NCBI RefSeq assembly: GCF_003634315.1
Contig: NZ_RBXL01000001.1
Span: 4,444,501-4,508,500, forward strand
DNA length: 64,000 nucleotides
Direction: 5' to 3'
From: Thiocapsa rosea
GTDB taxonomy: Bacteria; Pseudomonadota; Gammaproteobacteria; Chromatiales; Chromatiaceae
Made by a program: the position numbers and the translations under genes. Below the pieces are notes generated by a model. That model was not told the origin of the DNA. It searched no databases and saw only the letters and a list, made by a program, of their open reading frames with translations. Positions 60,439 through 64,000 of this stretch are shown piece by piece; position 1 is the first letter of the stretch, and every line of letters starts with the position of its first letter.

Positions 60439-62082
60439 ATGGATAAGGGGTCCGCACACAAGAGGCCGATCTTTTCGATCGCTTTGATCACGGCTGTTGT
60501 CGCCCTCGTTCTGTACCTGATCGTGCGGACGTCGTTATTCGTCCTCGCCGACTATGTCTGGTACGAGAAGAGTATCGCCTTGCTCTTGTTGTTCGCCGAA
60601 TTCTTCATTATGTTGCATGCGTTCGGCTATTTCCTGAATCTCTACCATGTCCTGCATCGGGACTCCGCACCGCGACAAATCTCCATGGACGAGGTTCCGG
60701 AGTTGACGGACTACCCGCCCGTCGCCATTATCGTGTCATCGTTTAAAGAGCCATTGGACATCATCGAAGGCACTTTGACCTGTTTTTATAATCTGACCTA
60801 TCCCAACAAGCACGTCTATTTTCTCGACGACACCCGGTATGATCGCCCGGGTGATGATCCCGAGCAGATGCGTCGATATCGCGAGCAGATCGATGCCCTG
60901 TGTGAAAGGATCGGCGTCAATCTCTTCCGTCGCAGTTGGCGCGGCGCAAAGGCCGGCATGATCAATGATTTCCTCGATTTCATCGAAGGCCATCCCAAGC
61001 CGGGGTTTACCTTCCACAGTTTCGAAGAATCGTTCGCGCTCAAGCGCGAGAAGGAAAAGTACATCATCGTTTTCGATGCGGACATGAATCCTTTGCCCGA
61101 TTTCGTCGATCCACTCGTCGCCTTCATGGAAGCCAATCCAACGCTTGCGTTCATTCAAACGCCGCAATACTACACCAACTTCGAGACGAATCGGGTCGCA
61201 CGCGCCTCGGGTCTCCAACAGGCGGTTTTCTACGAGTACATTTGTGAAGGCAAGAGCGAACAAGATGCCATGTTCTGTTGCGGCACAAACGTGATCTTCC
61301 GGCGTGAGGCATTGATGGACGTCGAGGGTTTCGACGAGTCTTCGGTGACGGAGGACTTTGCGACCTCGCTTAAATTCCATGCTCGGGGTTGGAGTTCGGC
61401 TTATCTGAACAAGATCTGTGCCTTCGGCATGGGTCCGGAGGATCTCGGCGCTTACTTCAAGCAACAGTTTCGCTGGGCACTCGGCACCGTCGGCCTCTTT
61501 CGAACGATCGTCGGCGCCTTCGTACGCAATCCCCGCATGCTCAGCGCGTCGAAGTGGTGGGAGTACTTTCTCTCCGGGACTCACTATTTCGTGGGTTGGG
61601 CATTGCTGATCATGATGACGACACCCGTCGTCTATCTGTTCTTCGAGACCCCGAGCTATTTCGTCCGCCCCGAGATCTATGCCCTCTTCTTTCTGCCGTA
61701 TTTCATCCTGACGATGACGCTCTTCATCTATTCCATGGCCCAGCGTCGTTACGGATTCAAAGAATTGGGGAGCGGGATCGTCTTACAGGCGATTACGCTA
61801 CCTGTCTATCTGCGGGCATCCTTACTCGGGATCATCGGAGTCAAGGGGACCTTCGGCATCACACCCAAGGGCGGGAGCACGAGTTTGCCCCTGATCAAGC
61901 TCTGGCCTCAGATCCTGCTTGCCGCCATCTGCGTGGCCTCGATCGGATGGGGGATCAGTCGACTGTATTTCGAGCGTGATGCGATATGGGCGGTGACGGT
62001 CAATATGGTGTGGTGTGTCTATCATGCCGGGCTGTTGTCCGCGGTGATCTATTTCAATCACCCGGAGGAGGACGGGGCATGA
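60439..62082 (+). CDS. processive family 2 glycosyltransferase (cellulose synthase-like)
   Basis: A 547-aa inner-membrane polymerase. Two N-terminal spans are followed by the GT-A domain with IIVSSFKEP, LDDTRYD, DADMNPLPD (DxD-type metal motif), VTEDFATS (TED) and QQFRWALGT (QxxRW), the set seen in processive synthases of cellulose, hyaluronan or PNAG type. Further spans follow near residues 380-400, 415-440, 490-510 and 515-540. The polymer cannot be named. The neighbouring GH26-like hydrolase favours a mannose- or glucose-based beta-glycan. The stop overlaps the next ATG (ATGA). Confidence 0.92.
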   Translation: MDKGSAHKRPIFSIALITAVVALVLYLIVRTSLFVLADYVWYEKSIALLLLFAEFFIMLHAFGYFLNLYHVLHRDSAPRQISMDEVPELTDYPPVAIIVSSFKEPLDIIEGTLTCFYNLTYPNKHVYFLDDTRYDRPGDDPEQMRRYREQIDALCERIGVNLFRRSWRGAKAGMINDFLDFIEGHPKPGFTFHSFEESFALKREKEKYIIVFDADMNPLPDFVDPLVAFMEANPTLAFIQTPQYYTNFETNRVARASGLQQAVFYEYICEGKSEQDAMFCCGTNVIFRREALMDVEGFDESSVTEDFATSLKFHARGWSSAYLNKICAFGMGPEDLGAYFKQQFRWALGTVGLFRTIVGAFVRNPRMLSASKWWEYFLSGTHYFVGWALLIMMTTPVVYLFFETPSYFVRPEIYALFFLPYFILTMTLFIYSMAQRRYGFKELGSGIVLQAITLPVYLRASLLGIIGVKGTFGITPKGGSTSLPLIKLWPQILLAAICVASIGWGISRLYFERDAIWAVTVNMVWCVYHAGLLSAVIYFNHPEEDGA

Positions 62083-63104
62083 TGGCACGCATGATCGGTG
62101 GCCCGCTCCTGATGCTTGGGATGCTGCTGTGCGCATCCCCGAACGTCTTCAGTCAGGGTGTGCGGGAGGGTCTGTTCTTCGGCGTGGGTCTCGATGGTGA
62201 TCGGTTGACGGAACAGCGCCTGATGGCGGTTCGCGATGCCACGGGGATTGCGCCTTCTCTTGTGGTCATCTTCCAACAGTGGCCGGGGCCCGATACGCCG
62301 GATGCGGGCCGCTTCCCGCTCACGAGCGTCCAAGCCATCGGGCAGGCCGACGCACTGGCGTGCGTGACCTGGGAGCCCATGTTCCTCGTGCAGGGCGGCG
62401 AGCGAGCAATCGCGGCGGATGCGATTCTCGGTGGCGGCTATGATGATTATCTGCGCCTGTGGGCGCGCGCGGCACGCGACTACGGGCAACCTGTCCTTGT
62501 GCGGTTTGCACATGAGATGAACCTCGCGCGCTATCACTGGGGAAGCGACGCAGAGGGCTACGGCCCGGAATCACCCGCGCGTTACCGCGCCATGTTCCGC
62601 TATGTTGTCGAGCGTTTCCGAGAGGAGGGGGCGGACAACGTCTTCTTCGTGTTCTGCCCGAATTCCGAATCTGTTCCGCATCCCCAGTGGGACGGCGCGA
62701 CCTGGAATACAGCCAGCGCCTATTATCCGGGCGACGATGTCGTGGATATTCTCGGTGTCGACGGATACAACTGGGGAACCACGCAGACCCTCGCCGAACA
62801 CGGATGGGAAAGCCGATTCAGTTCATTCGCCGACATTATGCGGCCGATGTTCGATGAGCTCCGAGGGCTCAACGCAGAGAAGCCGATCGTCGTGTTCGAG
62901 ATGTCCAGCGTGGTGCAAGGCGGGGATAAGGACGCATGGATCAGAGCAGCCGTCGAGGACATGATGGTTTGGGGGATCTCTGGATTCGCCTGGTTCGAGG
63001 TCGACAAAGAGAACGACTGGCGCCTCGCAACCGGCGTCAACCCGGATTTGGCTGACTGGCTGCGCGAGCGTGTGCAAAGACACGCGCGAACCCTTCTCGA
63101 GTAG
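62079..63104 (+). CDS. secreted GH26-like glycoside hydrolase
   Basis: A 341-aa protein with a signal peptide (residues 1-26, ending NVFSQG) and a TIM-barrel glycosidase. Motifs: TWEPMF near strand 3, RFAHEMN (acid/base Glu) near strand 4, VDGYNWG, and FEMSSV (nucleophile Glu) near strand 7, as in GH26 mannanases and related families. It probably trims or releases the polymer made by the GT2, as BcsZ or PelA hydrolases do in other systems. It is translationally coupled to the GT2. Confidence 0.85.
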   Translation: MMARMIGGPLLMLGMLLCASPNVFSQGVREGLFFGVGLDGDRLTEQRLMAVRDATGIAPSLVVIFQQWPGPDTPDAGRFPLTSVQAIGQADALACVTWEPMFLVQGGERAIAADAILGGGYDDYLRLWARAARDYGQPVLVRFAHEMNLARYHWGSDAEGYGPESPARYRAMFRYVVERFREEGADNVFFVFCPNSESVPHPQWDGATWNTASAYYPGDDVVDILGVDGYNWGTTQTLAEHGWESRFSSFADIMRPMFDELRGLNAEKPIVVFEMSSVVQGGDKDAWIRAAVEDMMVWGISGFAWFEVDKENDWRLATGVNPDLADWLRERVQRHARTLLE

Positions 63105-63139
63105 GCGCACGGCGCGGCGGCGCGGCGGCGCGCAAAAAA

Positions 63140-63154
63140 TGATAATCGTTCTTG
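63140..63154. promoter_or_regulatory. Fur-box-like sequence upstream of catalase-peroxidase
   Basis: TGATAATCGTTCTTG matches the first half of the Fur 7-1-7 consensus (TGATAAT) and weakly the second. It lies about 260 bp before the katG start in a 306-bp gap that otherwise holds no gene. A GC-rich run followed by AAAAAA at 63105-63139 precedes it and may act as a terminator of the exopolysaccharide operon. Confidence 0.35.
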
Positions 63155-63161
63155 TTGCTAA

Positions 63162-64000
<839 letters not shown>

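Overview
The window looks like a chromosome segment of a purple sulfur bacterium of the Chromatiaceae (Thiocapsa-like). The DNA is GC-rich, and it carries the complete aprM-aprB-aprA set for dissimilatory adenylylsulfate reductase with a membrane anchor. The genus is inferred from gene content and composition only.

Layout. (1) 1-13.3 kb: a pyruvate-kinase-like gene beside a decayed PHA synthase, a Fic-like gene, and a long minus-strand phosphate/phosphonate uptake block (phnD, phnC, phnE, phnE, a truncated pstS, pstC, pstA, pstB, an intact pstS). Two facing heptamer repeat arrays lie between phnD and phnC. A metallophosphatase pseudogene follows. (2) 13.3-17.3 kb: ccmF-ccmH-ccmI for cytochrome c maturation, with only the tail of ccmE left and no ccmG. 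(3) 17.3-35.8 kb: an accessory region divided by four copies of a dispersed repeat of about 210-255 bp (A 17.3, B 19.2, C 31.2, D 35.5 kb). Between B and C is a visibly A+T-richer mosaic with IS1595 and IS91-type fragments. It holds an aquaporin, the copper chaperones Sco and PCuAC, a YggS-like protein, a four-CBS protein and a nitrogen-redox cluster. Between C and D is a compact heme-copper oxidase cluster (subunit II, subunit I, Sco, membrane protein). (4) 35.9-47 kb: a MOSC protein, a RES/Xre-type toxin-antitoxin pair with a broken toxin, a decayed iron-siderophore locus, a nucleoside deaminase, mtnC and a large hybrid histidine kinase. (5) 47.5-53.2 kb: aprMBA followed by small unknown genes and two SlyD-like FKBP paralogues. 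(6) 53.7-63.1 kb: a fatty acid hydroxylase-like protein, then a seven-gene plus-strand operon resembling a c-di-GMP-controlled exopolysaccharide machine (PilZ, STAS, three TPR proteins including a TPR/beta-barrel porin, a processive GT2 and a GH26-like hydrolase). (7) 63.4 kb to the end: the start of a secreted catalase-peroxidase.

The most interesting part is 24.8-31.0 kb. Five minus-strand genes lie in a row: an AurF-family diiron oxygenase, a class I glutamine amidotransferase, a rubredoxin-fused FAD/NAD oxidoreductase, an octaheme hydroxylamine oxidoreductase (haoA) and haoB. No ammonia monooxygenase is present. The first three resemble, as far as I recall, the gene content reported for direct ammonia oxidation (dnf genes) in Alcaligenes. 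Joining them to haoAB suggests an amine/ammonia to hydroxylamine to nitrite or NO route, or a hydroxylamine detoxification module, acquired horizontally by a phototrophic sulfur oxidiser. The function is inference.

Decay and rearrangement are common here: phaC, a second pstS, the metallophosphatase, ccmE, a membrane protein, the RES toxin, and a TonB receptor/permease/ATPase remnant. I recognised no tRNA, rRNA or CRISPR array.
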